Of a DNA stretch of 64,000 nucleotides, positions 9,261 to 20,660 are shown one piece after another. The notes beneath the pieces are model-generated. The model was not told the origin of the DNA. It saw nothing but the letters and a program-made list of their open reading frames with translations, and ran no database searches. Location: NCBI GenBank assembly GCA_021234155.1, contig JAJEKV010000035.1:10666407-10730406 (forward strand). Direction: 5' to 3'. The translations under genes were made by a program, and so were the position numbers. The DNA is from Isoetes taiwanensis. Taxonomy: Eukaryota; Streptophyta; Lycopodiopsida; Isoetales; Isoetaceae. Every line of letters starts with the position of its first letter. Position 1 is the stretch's first letter.

Positions 9261-11990
9261 TTAGTGCATATCAACTGTACAATGTGTATAGGGCAAGGCT
9301 AAGACAGTGCAACTGTTTTCATCCCATGGCACCTCATGATTAAGGTGGACCTCTGTAATATACCATTGCATTCATACCAGGGTGCAAAAATTTTGCTCCT
9401 ATCCAGCACCTGTGCTTGTTGCAAATGCCTTTGCAGGTTTCCCTGACCTGCTGTTCCATGGTCTACCCTGGAAAGGCCTTGGTCAGGAAGAAGTCTCAAA
9501 CACATGAGCTCCATTTGGCGGCCTCATTTGGTTCAACTCCTTGGTAAGCCTATTAATCGAATATGTGAAATAGTCAGAATGGGAACGGATTGAATGAATG
9601 CAGCTGCAGTGAGGGTTGTGTCTGCTCACTATAAGTAATGCTGCTTTGGCTGAGTATTAACAATATTAACCTGTTATTTTCATGTTACTCTACTCTATTT
9701 CATGTACTGAAATGATAGAATCAGTCATAGATGGCTAAATATCTGATATGTATAGATTTTGGAAACTTGGGCAAACTTGTTTGCACATTTGCACCTTTGT
9801 GCCCATATGACTTTAATCATATTTACATCACCCCACCACATTTGACTAGTTGTATCATGCATATGGTGGATGCTCATTCTTATGAGGCTGCTACACATGA
9901 GCTATTGAATTTGCCTTACTAGACGATTATACCAGATTTTAAATGATGAATTACATTGTTAGGCAGATAGGGGAGATGCTTATTAAACCATGCCTTTGCA
10001 TTTCAAAAATGGGACCTGAACTAAAAAGCTGCTAGTCCTTTATGGAACTACTTTTATTTTGACTTTTGGTTGGAAGCTTTATGCAGTTGTACTGGACGTG
10101 GTCCTTTCGTGCATTTTTTACAACATTGTTTCTGTTTGCATTGTGCAGGTTTTTCGTCTGGTCTATTTTTTCACTAAATTGTGAAATAATAATTCAAGAT
10201 GCCACTATGTTAGGGAGGAGCTTATATAAGATTCAAATCCATATGTAAATGGCGTACGACGCTGCAAATAGCTATTCTTACGTCCAACGAAGCTTTGAAT
10301 ATACATTACATTTCATTCTTTATTTTCTCTATCAATGATGCTGGAGGAAAGCAAATAGCTATTTTGATGTCCAACAAGATTTGTATATGCTAGTCTTGCT
10401 TGATGATGTTGGAGGCAAATAGCTGTTCTCATACAAGCTGTTTTCATGCCTTAATCAATCTTGTTAATTTGGAATTTTTAGGTTTGGTGAGAAAGTTTCT
10501 TGAATTTTATTTTAACACGATTTCTTAAGATTATTGGTATTTTTTTGTCCGGAAACTTTTTCCGTTCTTCCAAAAATTGTCAGCATTTTTTCGAGTACCG
10601 GTATTTATGGCTTTGCCCCACAAAAAGTTTTTAAAGTAATGATTTTTTGTTTAGATTTTTCGATATGGAGGCATGGATTTTGAGGGTAAGCGGCATGAGA
10701 GACGTGTGGAGGACGAGAATAGTAGTGTTTGTGCGTTTGAGTTTTATGCAATAATTTTGTTGCAATGTCATTCAAGCTTTGAAATCTGCATTTGCCCATG
10801 GCAGAGGAGGGTATGCGTTGTTCCAAATTTTTTGGCTGCTCTGAGTTTTGATTCTTTGTATCTCTCGGCATGCATGCCATGGTTGTTTAAGATATCCGCT
10901 TTGATCGGTGGAATATTGATATGGGTTCTTGCAGATGGCAGAGGAGACGTGCCTGTTTAGTTGGATTATGATAGTGGGCCAAGATAGTAGGATTTTTTGG
11001 TCACAAATCTCCACAGCATGCATCTGTCTATACATAAGAGAAGCGTGGTGCAGAGTTTACGGTTCTTCATCGAAGTAGTGCTCTTAGGATGTCTATGGCA
11101 TCAACTGTTGAGTTCTTTGATAAGTTCCGTTCTCAGAACTACTCTCTCTCCTTTCTCTCCATTTTGGTGATCTCATTCTTGGAAATGCGTGACATTATTG
11201 CATTCTTCTATTCATCTTTTCTTTGTTTGTGCGCTTCATATAGGAATAATTATCAGAGAAGTTAAAGAGCGATCTTTTTTTGCAACTTTTCAGAATAGTT
11301 ATCAGAGATATAACCTTTATAATCACCTTTTGTTTTGGTGCAGTATTCTAAGCTCCACATTATTGTTTCCTTGCACACGGGCCATTGCATACACCGAAAT
11401 CATTGGATAAGCATTCCCTCAAATTTCTATGAGCAGAAGATCTCAGGTTAGTATTTTCTTGGCCAATTATGCAAATTAACCCTTTGTGTTGCTGAGCTTT
11501 TCGTTGTTGTTTTCCTTTGTTTTTTTCCCTGCACATACGCTGTTGCATATGACCATTTGGTTGGACAAGGATCCTGGTCTCAAAACGCCATGTGAATGGA
11601 TGAGTTTTTTCTCTAAATCAATGCCTATGATAAGAGCTTGATGCACATTATGCATATTGAATGATATGTCTGAATTCTAGAATGTGCAATAGACATGTAT
11701 TTGTGGACCCCAATTTAGTTTAAATACTATTACAATTTCCTTTGTACCTTTATTATCTCAGGCTGAGAATTTATATTTGATGTCCTTTAAATAACCCAAA
11801 TTTAGTGAGTTTGCTAGAAGATTCGCATAATTCTAAACGAGGTGCACCCTGGACTACCACAGTCATCGGATCTATTAATCTTACGGCCCAGACTGTATGT
11901 TGGAGCCTCTGAGCACCTCTCGTTTCATTTATGTTCATTTATGATTGGGGCCGCCTATGATTTTGAGATGTCAAATACGAGTTTGCCTAA
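9261..11990. other. No gene seen
   Basis: AT-rich intergenic DNA with scattered stops in all frames. Short frames, for example at 10066, 10673 and 11842, have no recognisable motifs and no supporting splice structure. Nothing else stands out. Confidence 0.5.
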
Positions 11991-12114
11991 GGTTTTGATG
12001 GTATATCGAGTCTCTATACGGCTTCACTTAAGGTTTTAGAATATGAAATATGGGTTTTGATGGTATATCGAGCCTCTATACGGCTTCACTTAAGGTTTTA
12101 GAATATGAAATATG
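11991..12114 (+). repeat. Two-copy tandem duplication, 62-bp unit
   Basis: The unit beginning GGTTTTGATGGTATATCGAG is repeated almost exactly from 12053. The copies differ at very few positions, which points to a fairly recent local duplication. Confidence 0.8.
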
Positions 12115-12127
12115 GGAGCTCGAACCT

Positions 12128-12357
12128 CTACCAAAATAACTCAATGTCCTAATAAGACTACTTTAACCAATCTAACTAGTAAGCTAATGTAACTATTTTT
12201 TATCTTAAATCTATCTTTTTTTTATAATAACCCATTGGATTGTCTACCAAAATAACTCAATGTCCATATAAAACTACTTTAACCAATCTAACCAGTGAGC
12301 TAACGTGACTATTTTTTATCTTAAATCTATGTTTTTTTTATAATAACCCATTGAATT
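12128..12357 (+). repeat. Two-copy tandem duplication, about 116-bp unit
   Basis: The unit beginning CTACCAAAATAACTCAATGT at 12128 recurs at 12244 with few changes. Both copies end in a T-rich tract followed by ATAATAACCCATTG. The duplication lies immediately after the 62-bp duplication. Confidence 0.8.
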
Positions 12358-13089
12358 ATTTTAGGGATATGGTCTATGGTTTTAGGAATTATATCCATAT
12401 CAAATCCCCCTGGAACCTCCTGTTATTTTGCTACATATTAGAGTTTCTCTTTCTGTCTTTCTGCGAGCATCCTTAAGATCCTCTTGCATGAAATTATTTT
12501 AAGCTCTACTTGGACGTCTTACATTTGGCTACATTTGGCTGCATTTGCAAATGGTAAATTTCCTAGGACTTTTATCATCTTACTTCTGCCTGTATTAATA
12601 TTTATGCAGTATATGTATTAATATTTATGTAGTATAAGCAGGCCCATATATCAAGAAAGCACAGGAGAATTGTTTACGCAATAAGATTCTATGCACATAC
12701 CTTTACACGTAGAACACAATTACTATAGCCACAACAAAACTTACAGCGATCCAATGTTGCTAGCATACTACATGGAAGGTGAGTAATTATGTTTTAGATA
12801 CAAAAAGTATGTGTTATCATGTAGAAGTACACCATTCACTCCATTCAAGCAAGGGAATCCTATCTCAAATGTTAAATTCTATAGCAATAGGATACACATG
12901 GAGGATGTGACGTGTTCAATGTATGCACATAAGGAAATTATTTGTGCTACTTTATGCTCAACCTTTTGAGAAAAGATCAATTTGTAGCTGAATGTAAATG
13001 TTATTATGTCTTAGATTTTTAATAGCATATACAGGTTTATACTAGAAGTTAGATTTATATTTGTTTGTGAGTAATGAGTTAAAATATGA

Positions 13090-13999
13090 CAGGCATAGTG
13101 CTGGATGTGCTCAAATAATCAAGATGAGTTAGCAGGCATGATGCTGGCTGTGCTCAAAACTGGTTGTGCTTAAATGGCATGCAACAATCAAGATGAATTA
13201 GCAGCCATAGTGTTGGATGTGCTCAAATGACATGTAGCAATTAGGCTGAACAAATGATCTGATATCTGGAAGTGCAACCCTTCATGAAGATACTCAAATG
13301 ACATAACTAGCAAAGCAAACACCCACAAGAATTGGTCCATAAGAATTGGTCAATTTATTCGGTTGCTGCATAATCGGCGAATCACAGGCTGATCTAATAA
13401 GAGGACTTTCTTTGGGCTTCAATATTTTCTAATCACAATGTGTTTGTTGTTTGCATTCTGTAATTTTGTACATGAAGCAGTATATCATTCACTCCATCCA
13501 ATTAGAGATTCCATCTCAAATTTTTAATTTTGTGTGCTCTTACAATATCATGTAAAAGTATATCATTCACCCCATCCAGGTAGGGATTTCCACCTCAAAC
13601 TTTAAATTGTGTATGGAGGATGTGAAATGCTAATTTATTGGTGTTACTTTATGCTGGTGCTGGCGTGCTCAAATGACATGCAACAATCAAGATGAGTTAG
13701 TAGGCATAGTGCCGACTGTGCTCAAAGCTTGTTATGCTCAAATGATATGCAACATTCAAGATGATTTATTAGGCATGGTGTTGGATGTGCTCAAATCGCG
13801 TGCAACAATTAGAATGAACGAGATATCGCAGTGTAACCCTCCATAAAAGTTACTCAAATGACATGAAACAATCATGATGAACAAATTATTTAATAATAGG
13901 CAGAGCCTCATCCTAGGAGTTGGTCAATGCCATGAAACAATCAGGATGAACAAATTATTTAATAACTGGCAGAGCCTCATCCTAGAAGTTGGTCAATTT
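13090..13999 (+). repeat. Decayed tandem repeat array with GTGCTCAAATG words
   Basis: The stretch contains at least five irregular repeats with a shared order: CAATCAAGATGAGTTAG, then GGCATAGTGCTGG, then ATGTGCTCAAATGACATG. The right end has a clear two-copy duplication of a 69-bp unit starting at 13862 and 13931 (CATGAAACAATC...AGAGCCTCATCCTAG). A break between about 13260 and 13660 carries other sequence. It looks like an old minisatellite-like array. Confidence 0.6.
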
Positions 14000-16250
14000 A
14001 TTCAGCTATTATATAATTGGTGAAAGTGGGTCATTGATTGTGGAGGCGCCTATTCCACTTCATAGCCTGATTTAATAAGAGTACTTTCTTTGGGCTTCAT
14101 TAGTTTCTAAATCACAATGTGTTTTGTTATTTGCAGAAGAAAACCTCCATTTTTCTTGTAAATTTGTACATACCATTGTCATCTATGCATTCCAAAGAAA
14201 ATCCACTTGGATTAGATAGCTTCAGTTTGACATGGTGTTTGATTGCTTTTGCTTACAAAATTTAAAATCACAACAAAGTACAGCGTGTGTTAACAAGGGA
14301 TATTCATGCAAAACATGGAGGCATCATATTGTAGAGTTGGATTTTACAAATAATTAGGTAAACATGACCCTAATATTATTTGATGTCGATTATCTACCAG
14401 TTTACAATAGAATAGAATAGAATAGAATAGTTTACAGGATGTTGGTATATTGGAAAGCGTGAAAATAAGAATTTATACTAAATTTGTACTACAATGCAGT
14501 ACATGAATGAAACATGTTCTCATCATACATACTGAATCACAACATGTACATGAAGGGAAAATGTGTTGAATAGCTCAAAGCTCATCATGATTCATACTAG
14601 ATCACAACCATCGGACAATTTAATTTAATGAATGGCATTTGTATAATGCAATTCTTACATTCATACATCTAGCATTTGTTTGCTTCATACTATGACAAAA
14701 GTTGAAGCTCAAATGTGGTGCTTCTTTTGTACTTTTGTGTTGGCTTCATCTTGCTGCATGGCACAACTCCAATATGCATAAACCCATATGCTGTTTCATA
14801 TGTTTCTGAAAGGCAAATTAAAGATACAACCATCACGGCAATGCTAGACAAGTAACACATCACCCCCCTCCCCCCTCCCCCTTTTTTGGTAGAAGATATG
14901 TATGATTTGCTATTGTATGGTAGATCATCTTTCAAATTGGCATGAACCTAAAACGCATATAACAATTCCACAATGAAATTGGCATGAACCCAAAGCTCAT
15001 ATTATGATTTCACGACGTTGAACAAATATTAACTTTTATGCACCTGGGTAATCAGCCTTGATATTTGACTAGGATAAATCCAAAAGAAAGACCATCATTA
15101 TCTACAACATGTGTCTATAAGGAAAAATATTCATATTTTTGAAGCCGATTATGTTACAACTCACTTGGGGGCCTTTCTCCAAACCACTTAGTAGAGATAT
15201 TTTAGTTGTAAACTAATATGGTCCTCTTTGTTCATTTCCATTTTTAAAGCAGGCAGGCAGGTATTATTTGTCCTATTGCCGTTTCATTTAAAATCTTTAC
15301 AAAGTAAAGGCAACAAAAATAATGCGACCCATTTGGTATCCCCCTTTTGTTTCCCCTTCTTCTGTCCTCACTTACATGAAATAGAAAAATCCAATCATCA
15401 GAGAGAATTTTTACCTAAATTGGAATAATCCTTCCTCAACAAGAAGAAGTACGTATCTACTTGAAGATTTGCTTCACTATCCTCATTGCAATTTTCAAAA
15501 TATCTTTCTAAGAGTCTTCATCTTATATTATTGTCCTTAGGAGACATTGAGGATCAACTATCTGAAGCAATTATATACTACCTTCAGACGACATTAGGTT
15601 GTGAGGATTTACTTGGTCCAATATAACATAATCAAGTTGAAATTCGCAAATACCACATACACAGAATCTATATATTGAAAATGAATCTTAAATTCCTCTA
15701 TGTTACCCTTGCCCTCCAAGCCATACTGCCTATTCTAGCTAACAATGAAACAACCACGTCTTCACATTGTTACTAAGCTCGGCAACGCCGGGCATCATAA
15801 CTAGTAACTAGTATATGTTAAGATTAAGATGAATGGTCACTTCAAATACCTTTGTGTCTTTGGAGTTATATTTTTGCTTCTAAAACCTCATAGATAAGTT
15901 GGTTTCAAGAATTTAAAAATGCCTGCATCCCCAACCATTCCTTTTTATTACTGATTTTTGAGTGTATAGGTAAAGGAAGCAGACACGGATTAATGTTTCC
16001 AAGTAAAGATGTATGTGATTTAGGGCATGTCAAGGTCCTGTGAACAAAATCTGGCCTAGGCTACCTCATACGTGTATGGCTGATGACGGAGCACTACTTT
16101 GAGTGATTAATTTTCTGAATATTTCTCGTGCAAACAAAATCGTGACACGTAAAGCCTTCCTTTTTCCGAGCCTTTCCGACCGATAGGAGCAGATCAGAGA
16201 CCAAACTCCAGGTTCGAGAGATTCCCAGTCCGGCGCCGCAATAGAAGATA
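14000..16250. other. No gene seen; upstream region of the dolichyl-diphosphatase gene
   Basis: AT-rich DNA with a short AATAG microsatellite at about 14405-14430 and a pyrimidine tract at 14865-14885. No frame has recognisable motifs. The last 100 bases are GC-richer and include a possible 5' untranslated region of the gene at 16341. Confidence 0.45.
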
Positions 16251-16340
16251 CACAAAAGGATCTGAATCTGGAGCCAGCTTTGCCATACCGTAAGAGTTTT
16301 CTTTTATTCTACCTAGAGCTTCTAAGTCGTAGTTAGAATC

Positions 16341-17006
16341 ATGGGTCTGCAAGCTATCTCAGTAACTCATGTGAGATATGAAGCCGGTGATACAATGGGG
16401 CATCTTATGGCATGGGCATCTCTTCTGCCTATTCTTATCTGTGCTGGTTTTGTAGCTCATTTCATTTTTCGCCGTGAGCTCCAAGCTATGTTTTTTGCAT
16501 TAGGGTTGTTAATATCAGAGGCATGTAATGAAAGGATCAAGGAAGAGGTCAAACAAGCCCGTCCTATCACTTGTGAGCTTCTTGAAATGTGTGATTCACA
16601 TGGCTGGCCTTCTAGCCATTCTCAGTACATGGCATTTTTTTCTATATATTTGACACTGCTATCTTGCCGAAAGCTCTCCTTCTCTGGTCTTTTAGAGAAG
16701 GCAATTGTTATTTTTATTCCTTGGCCCTTTGCAGCTGCAACTATGTACTCAAGGGTGTATCTTGGGTATCATACAACTGCACAGGTTATAGCAGGTGCCT
16801 GTGCTGGAATTGCCATGGGATCAATATGGTTTCTGTTAGTAAATGGCTTGATGGTTCATATGTTTCCTTTCATAGAGGACACTGCTCTTGCCCGTGCATT
16901 TTACATAAAGGATAGCAGCCACATACCTAATGTGCTCTTGTTTGAATATGAAAATTCTAGGAGTGCAAGGAAAAGACTTAGTTCTCCTTCCAGGCATACA
17001 GATTAG
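16341..17006 (+). CDS. LPPG: Dolichyl-diphosphatase (lipid phosphate phosphatase gamma-like)
   Basis: The uninterrupted frame encodes 221 residues, close to the roughly 226 of the Arabidopsis LPP-gamma protein. The three PAP2 phosphatase motifs are present: KEEVKQARP at 67-75, PSSH at 90-93 and SRVYLGYHTTAQ at 137-148, with catalytic His93 and His144. The usual Asp of motif three is Gln, as in dolichyl-diphosphatases. Several hydrophobic segments flank the motifs, fitting an ER multi-pass enzyme that recycles dolichyl diphosphate for protein N-glycosylation. The ATG at 16341 gives an N-terminus (MGLQAISVTHVRYEAGD) that aligns with the family. The C-terminus HIPNVLLFEYENSRSARK is also typical. 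No intron interrupts the coding region. A short 5'-UTR intron is possible because ACCGTAAGAG lies at about 16289. Confidence 0.92.
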   Translation: MGLQAISVTHVRYEAGDTMGHLMAWASLLPILICAGFVAHFIFRRELQAMFFALGLLISEACNERIKEEVKQARPITCELLEMCDSHGWPSSHSQYMAFFSIYLTLLSCRKLSFSGLLEKAIVIFIPWPFAAATMYSRVYLGYHTTAQVIAGACAGIAMGSIWFLLVNGLMVHMFPFIEDTALARAFYIKDSSHIPNVLLFEYENSRSARKRLSSPSRHTD

Positions 17007-18059
17007 TTAGTTCCACCTCCAGCTACGTTGATTTGTATTTCTGAAGAAGATTACTTGTGCACATCCAAATGGCGAAGCATGTTCACATTGATCAAAACAG
17101 ATTATTGTAATGCAAGCTACAGAAATTCTGAGCATCAATTATATCGAAGCTCTTTATTAATATCAGTCATGTCTAATCTGTTCTTCAGAATTTTAGTTAT
17201 TTGCTTTGTCGTTGTTGTTATCTTCTAGACAAATACTCATGCTGATAAAATCATGGGGTGATTAGCAAATTGATGGTGGCTTACCTTGCATGTTATCTTG
17301 GAATTCTTGTTTGTGCATGCTCTTTTGGTTGTTTTTTTCTCTCTTGTTTTTCCCCTTTTGTTTTTGATAATTACTTTTAGCAATTTCTATATTTCTCATG
17401 TACTAGATACTTTTCTTTTGATGTCATGTTGTTGGTATCGAATGAAACCATGAATTCGATTTAATTGCATTGTGTCCAAATGAGAGGCCCTTCTTACTTC
17501 TTTGTGGAGTACTATAAACTAGGCTCTTTTTTGTGTTATAGCATGCGCCCTTTTATGGGCAATGGCACCTTAAGTTGATCCCTAAGTTGTGTTTCTCTTC
17601 CTTATTTTGCAAGTAAATATGCTAAAATCATTATGAAAGCAAGACAACTTAGCGCTAGCCTATTGTTTTATTGCTTATTAGGACATCCCATCATGTTATA
17701 TGCAGTGGCAATCAACATAAAGTTGTGCCAATATTGTTAAACTGCTTAGTGGTTTGCGCAAGTCTGGAAGGATTTCCTTGAGAGCCTGAAGCAATAAAAT
17801 ATTCCAAGGCAATGAATGAGCACTCTTAGCAACCCTAGTAGTAAGGAGGAGCTGCATGTAGATCCCAAAAAAAAAGGGCAGGTCACTGGCTATATGAACA
17901 ATTACCATTTTGTTTTGCGAAACACCTACACCTTCATGAAAAATCAAGTTCCATAGCCCAGTGTCCGTTTACCCAATGACAACTGTCACTAGCCATATGA
18001 AACAGTTGCCATTTTATTTTGTGAAACATCTGCACCTTACACCTTCGTGAAGAACCGAG
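17007..18059. other. 3' flank of the dolichyl-diphosphatase gene, no gene seen
   Basis: T-rich sequence compatible with a 3' untranslated region and terminator, followed by ordinary AT-rich DNA. Short frames here have no recognisable content. Confidence 0.45.
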
Positions 18060-18470
18060 TTCCATAGCTCTGTAAGTAAAGTAGGCAAATGGATTTCCAA
18101 AAAACAAAACCCTTCTCTTTTGTCAAAACCTACAAACTTTAATGATTATTAAAGCTTACTCGGGGAGGAGCCTTGGAGCAAACAGGTCAATGCCAAATAG
18201 AGAAAAGCTTAATGGCTCCTATTCCCATTACCATTTGATGGTCATCTTCTTTGAAACCTTATACAAATGAATTTCAACCTTTTTCTATCTGACCCCGTGC
18301 TTCAAAATGCAATGGCTGCAAGAGAGACTAACATGGATTAGGGCGAGCTTCCACCTAACTTGAAATGGTTGGAAAAAGGAAAAGGTCCAGTAACTTGAGC
18401 AGAGGATTAGAGCAAATAGATGTAAATAAAGGACGTTAACACTAGATCCAGAAGATTGAATCCAAAGAAA
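18060..18470 (+). repeat. Dispersed repeat, copy 1, ending in a tRNA-like module
   Basis: This stretch matches 20110-20660 in the same order: ATGGATTTCCAAAA, then AGAGAAAAGCTTAATG, then GGTCATCTTC, then CTTCAAAATGCAA, then GGAAAAAGGAAA, then GAGGATTA. The right end carries degenerate A-box and B-box words (GAGCAGAGGATTAGAGC and AGATTGAATCC). The copies have many differences, so the repeat is old. Confidence 0.55.
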
Positions 18471-19055
18471 TTTTCGTGGCGGCCTGTATGGGTTGAAGCA
18501 CTAATGATGAATATCATATATATTGGTCAAATATTACATGATATATGGATAGAAACACTCCAATTGGAGGTATTATAGTGGTGACTTTAGAGAGATACTA
18601 CTCGTTATTAGGCTTTTTATGACCAATTTTACATCAAAGTAACATAAAAATGCACATCCCTACAACGTCCAACATGTTTACTTGTTAAACTATTCTTTAG
18701 TAAGTTTAATCTATACTTAATACTTAATGGGATGTTTCCATCTCTTATTGTGCGCCATTGAATTGTGGAATATTCTCTGCATTGTGCCAGATCAAGTGTC
18801 CCAAATTTTTTCCTCTCAAAGCCCAACGAAACTTTCAATGGTGCACAGGGAATTAAGAAAACCCAATGATTTTGGCTTTGCAAAAAAAATCACGTTGGCA
18901 CAACATGCAATTCTACTGCGTGCTCGGTAGGAATCTTAGAAAGCGGTAACTGTCGGGGCAGCATGGGATTCCGATGACAGGCATGATCAGAAGACACACT
19001 CTAACACCTTTTCTCAGGGCTTAATCGACTCCCACAACAGGAAAAAAGAGCCATA

Positions 19056-19570
19056 GTTGGGAGCAAATCTTGCAAACGTTTGCACTGTTTGCAAACGTTT
19101 GCACCAAATGTGCAAACGTCTTGTTTGCATCTGCTATTATGCATATACAAAAAATACTTCATACATTCAAAATTTCAGAATTTTAAAGAGCTCATAAACA
19201 TCATAAAGATCCAAAGATTTCAGAAATATGAGAGACTACAAACATGTTTTAAAGTCTTAGAAGTTTAAAGAGATTACATCTGATCTGTGTTATATAACAT
19301 TACATGCATTTTATAGTGGAGAATAAGAATTCAGGAAAACGAAATACAATACAAGAATAGGAGGAGTCAGATGTCAGATCCAAAGATGAAATCAATGCTA
19401 GATTAAGATTGTATAACAAGGAAACTGCTTTTGTAGAACCTAATACATTTACGTTTTTGGAATGTCATCTTTTTTTTTTGTTTGTTGGGCATTTTGATTT
19501 TTAGTATTTTTTGGGTCATGTGCAAACACGTTTGCAAACGCTGTTTAGTGCAAACGCGTTTGCTCCCAAC
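19056..19570. mobile_element. MITE-like non-autonomous DNA element with TA target duplication
   Basis: The ends are inverted copies: GTTGGGAGCAAA at the left and TTTGCTCCCAAC at the right. Each is flanked by TA (19054-19055 and 19571-19572), as in Tc1/mariner-type insertions. Inside each end lie several copies of TGCAAACG and its palindrome GCAAACGTTTGC, arranged as near mirror images. The 515-bp interior has no coding capacity. Confidence 0.6.
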
Positions 19571-20109
19571 TATGACTGTAGCAGACCACTTATTGCGAAC
19601 ACCCGAGACAGAAGTGAAGGACGGCGGACCAGCGTTTGCGACAGGAGTCTGGTAGACAGGAAATAAGCTGCTGAAGAAATTAACCCCTTCGAGCTCGGCT
19701 GTTGGAATCGAACCTCCAGACTATAACGATCTCATTAGAGCTTGAAAAACCCCAAAAAATTATTGGATGTAGCAGCACGGAACTTCAAAAATGGACTCAC
19801 TGTTGACAGCCGAGGAACTATTAGACTTGCCCTCCAATTTCAGCGTAAAAAGACACGAGAGCCATCGTGTCTGCACTCTCTCAAGTTTCCAAAATGGCTA
19901 GATATCTTTCTTCTTCTGTACCATTACAAAAGACCCCATCCAAAACAATCCAAATTAGAAATAAAAACTCTAAAACAAACAAGCTGCTCAAACTGCTTCA
20001 AGTATACGATTTTGAATACACTACAAACAAGAATCATAGTTTTAACCACTGTGAGAATATGCTCCCTCAATATGAAACGAATTGTGCAAACTTAATAAGT
20101 TTAATCTAT

Positions 20110-20660
20110 ATTTTATAAGTAACAAAGAGAAATGGATTTCCAAAACACAAAACCCTTTTCTTTTTATTAAAACCTATCTTTTTACTAAGAGATTGATCAG
20201 TTTCACATCAAAAAAGCATATAAATGCACATCTCTACAACATCGAGTATATATTTACTAGCTCAACTATTCTTTAGTAAGTTTTAACTATTTTTTGTAAG
20301 TAATGGAGAGAAATGGAGTTCCAAAAAATAAAACCCTTCACTTTTTAAGAGAACTTACTGTAGGGTAAGCCTTGAGAAAAGCAGCTCGATGCCTGGATAG
20401 AGAAAAGCTTAATGCTTCTTATTTCTATTCCTATTTGAAGGTCATCTTCATCGAAACCTCATACATATGATATTTCGGTTATTTTCTATTCTACTCCATG
20501 CTTCAAAATGCAAAAGCTGCGAGGGAGGCTTTAGCATGGGAGTAGGGGTAGCTTCCACAAGTCAGAATAGTTCGAAAAAGGAAAGGGTCGGTAGCCCAGA
20601 GGATTAAAGCGTGTCTATGAACCATATTGTCGAAGGGTTTGAATCCCTTCTCATCTATGA
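20110..20660 (+). repeat. Dispersed repeat, copy 2, ending in a tRNA-like module
   Basis: This is the second copy of the repeat at 18060-18470, with an extra partial repeat of its own start near 20300. The right end (20588-20655) reads GTAGCCCAGAGGATTAAAGC and later GGGTTTGAATCCC with a perfect 5-bp T-arm-like stem. The flanks cannot form an acceptor stem, so a SINE-like or tRNA-derived module is more likely than a tRNA gene. Confidence 0.5.

Noticed and set aside
13090-13999. CRISPR-like array
   Set aside because: Repeat units vary in length and sequence with no regular unique spacers, in a plant nuclear context.
14865-14885. Possible polypurine tract of a retroelement
   Set aside because: No LTR or retroelement coding sequence lies next to it.
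19680-19745. tRNA-like stretch on the minus strand (GGAGGTTCGATTCCAAC)
   Set aside because: A good B-box/T-arm word is present, but no matching acceptor stem or A box was found at the right distance.
20588-20660. Possible tRNA gene
   Set aside because: T-arm-like stem is perfect, but the 5' and 3' ends cannot pair as an acceptor stem and a diverged copy exists at 18390-18460, so it is treated as part of a repeat.
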